The notes below the pieces were generated by a model. That model had not been told where the DNA came from and did no database searches. It saw only the letters and a list, made by a program, of their open reading frames with translations. A DNA stretch of 64,000 nt from Chaetoceros tenuissimus (lineage: Eukaryota > Bacillariophyta > Thalassiosirophyceae > Chaetocerotales > Chaetocerotaceae). Positions 63,642-64,000 of the stretch are shown one piece after another. The number at the start of each line of letters is the position of its first letter. Position 1 is the first letter of the stretch. The DNA lies in assembly GCA_021927905.1 (NCBI GenBank), contig BLLK01000057.1, positions 124,001 through 188,000 on the forward strand. The letters run 5' to 3'. A program made the position numbers and the translations under genes.

Positions 63642-64000
63642 GCCACAAATTGATAGCAAAAGGAAAGAGGCAAAGGAAAAACTGAAAGCCAAGCACCGGA
63701 TTGTGTTCCTGATTTTTCTATTTGCAGTAAATTTGTGCTTGAGTGGACATTACCTCACTCGTCATGTACAGGAAGATTCTTCCATGGATGTCATATTCTT
63801 TGATGAAAAGGATGATATAATGGGCAGTGCTGAGTTAGAAATCGATAGGAAAGACGAAGAACATATAATACGTGACGATGCAGCTTTGGAAAATTTCAGC
63901 GAGGACCAAAAAGAAGTAAATTTAGATGAAGTAGAAAGATTTCAATACTCGGACATATGGCTCAAAAGTTCGAAATTCTCAAATATCAATGAAGACTTGG
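63642..64000 (+). CDS. Start of a type II membrane protein gene; runs off the window
   Basis: ATG 63642 opens a frame with no stop to the window end (119 codons). A basic cytosolic head (KRKEAKEKLKAKHR) is followed by one hydrophobic anchor, IVFLIFLFAVNLCLSGHYL (about residues 21-39), then an acidic lumenal stem. This is the layout of Golgi glycosyl- or sulfotransferases, but no catalytic part is visible. Confidence 0.6.

Noticed and set aside
1-64000. tRNA or rRNA genes
   Set aside because: No cloverleaf with a GTTCGA-type T-loop or rRNA-like block was found by eye; a tRNAscan-SE run would settle it.

Overview
This is nuclear DNA of a eukaryotic microalga, most likely a centric diatom close to Chaetoceros. 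That assignment is inference. It rests on compact AT-rich genes, short GT-AG introns (about 67-104 nt, placed by joining conserved domains), several genes for diatom-expanded heat-shock-factor (HSF) type DNA-binding proteins, a plastid-type signal with an AAAF-TP cleavage context, a Ty1/copia remnant, and a large family of LRR_5 (BspA-like) leucine-rich repeat proteins. All calls are from reading the sequence; no database search was run.

Layout. 1-3651: two minus-strand LRR_5 genes, one fused to a KAP-type P-loop NTPase and cut by the window edge, one frameshifted. 3964-18176: housekeeping and signalling genes: a CPA1 Na+/H+ exchanger, a kinesin-light-chain-like TPR protein, an Iwr1/SLC7A6OS-like protein with ankyrin repeats, an unrecognised three-exon gene, a PPR-TrmB-like fusion, a small coiled-coil protein and a signal-peptide-bearing methyltransferase. 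18231-19474: a broken Ty1/copia fragment. 19704-33538: ten tandem LRR_5 genes on the plus strand, with a recent duplication (period 4754 bp) that carries two identical copies of a 1023-bp DNA transposon. 33596-35952: a bestrophin-like channel and a plastid-targeted protein, divergent, sharing a promoter with two perfect TGACGTCA sites. 36133-43774: a GPCR-like gene and its degraded copy, an inverted duplication, an HSF gene and an HSF scrap, and a chimeric EF-hand remnant carrying a TRP-channel fragment. 43827-48280: a DHX29-like helicase. 48544-53226: more LRR_5 genes, a chimera and pseudogenes. 53723-64000: an ankyrin/TRP channel, a MYND-Sel1 protein, a secreted beta-trefoil lectin-like gene, an HSF-like gene with an incomplete DNA-binding domain, and the start of a type II membrane protein gene.

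The most interesting system is the LRR_5 family: at least 17 genes or fragments. Twelve promoters carry the same 31-nt interrupted palindrome (TTGGTATC, 15 nt, GATACCAA) about 95-140 bp before the ATG. Most also share an upstream mini-ORF and a 3' flank module. The members show tandem duplication, exchange of carboxy-terminal modules, start-codon loss, domain replacement and fusion to a KAP NTPase. That is the pattern of a fast-evolving, co-regulated recognition-type family; its function is not known from the sequence.
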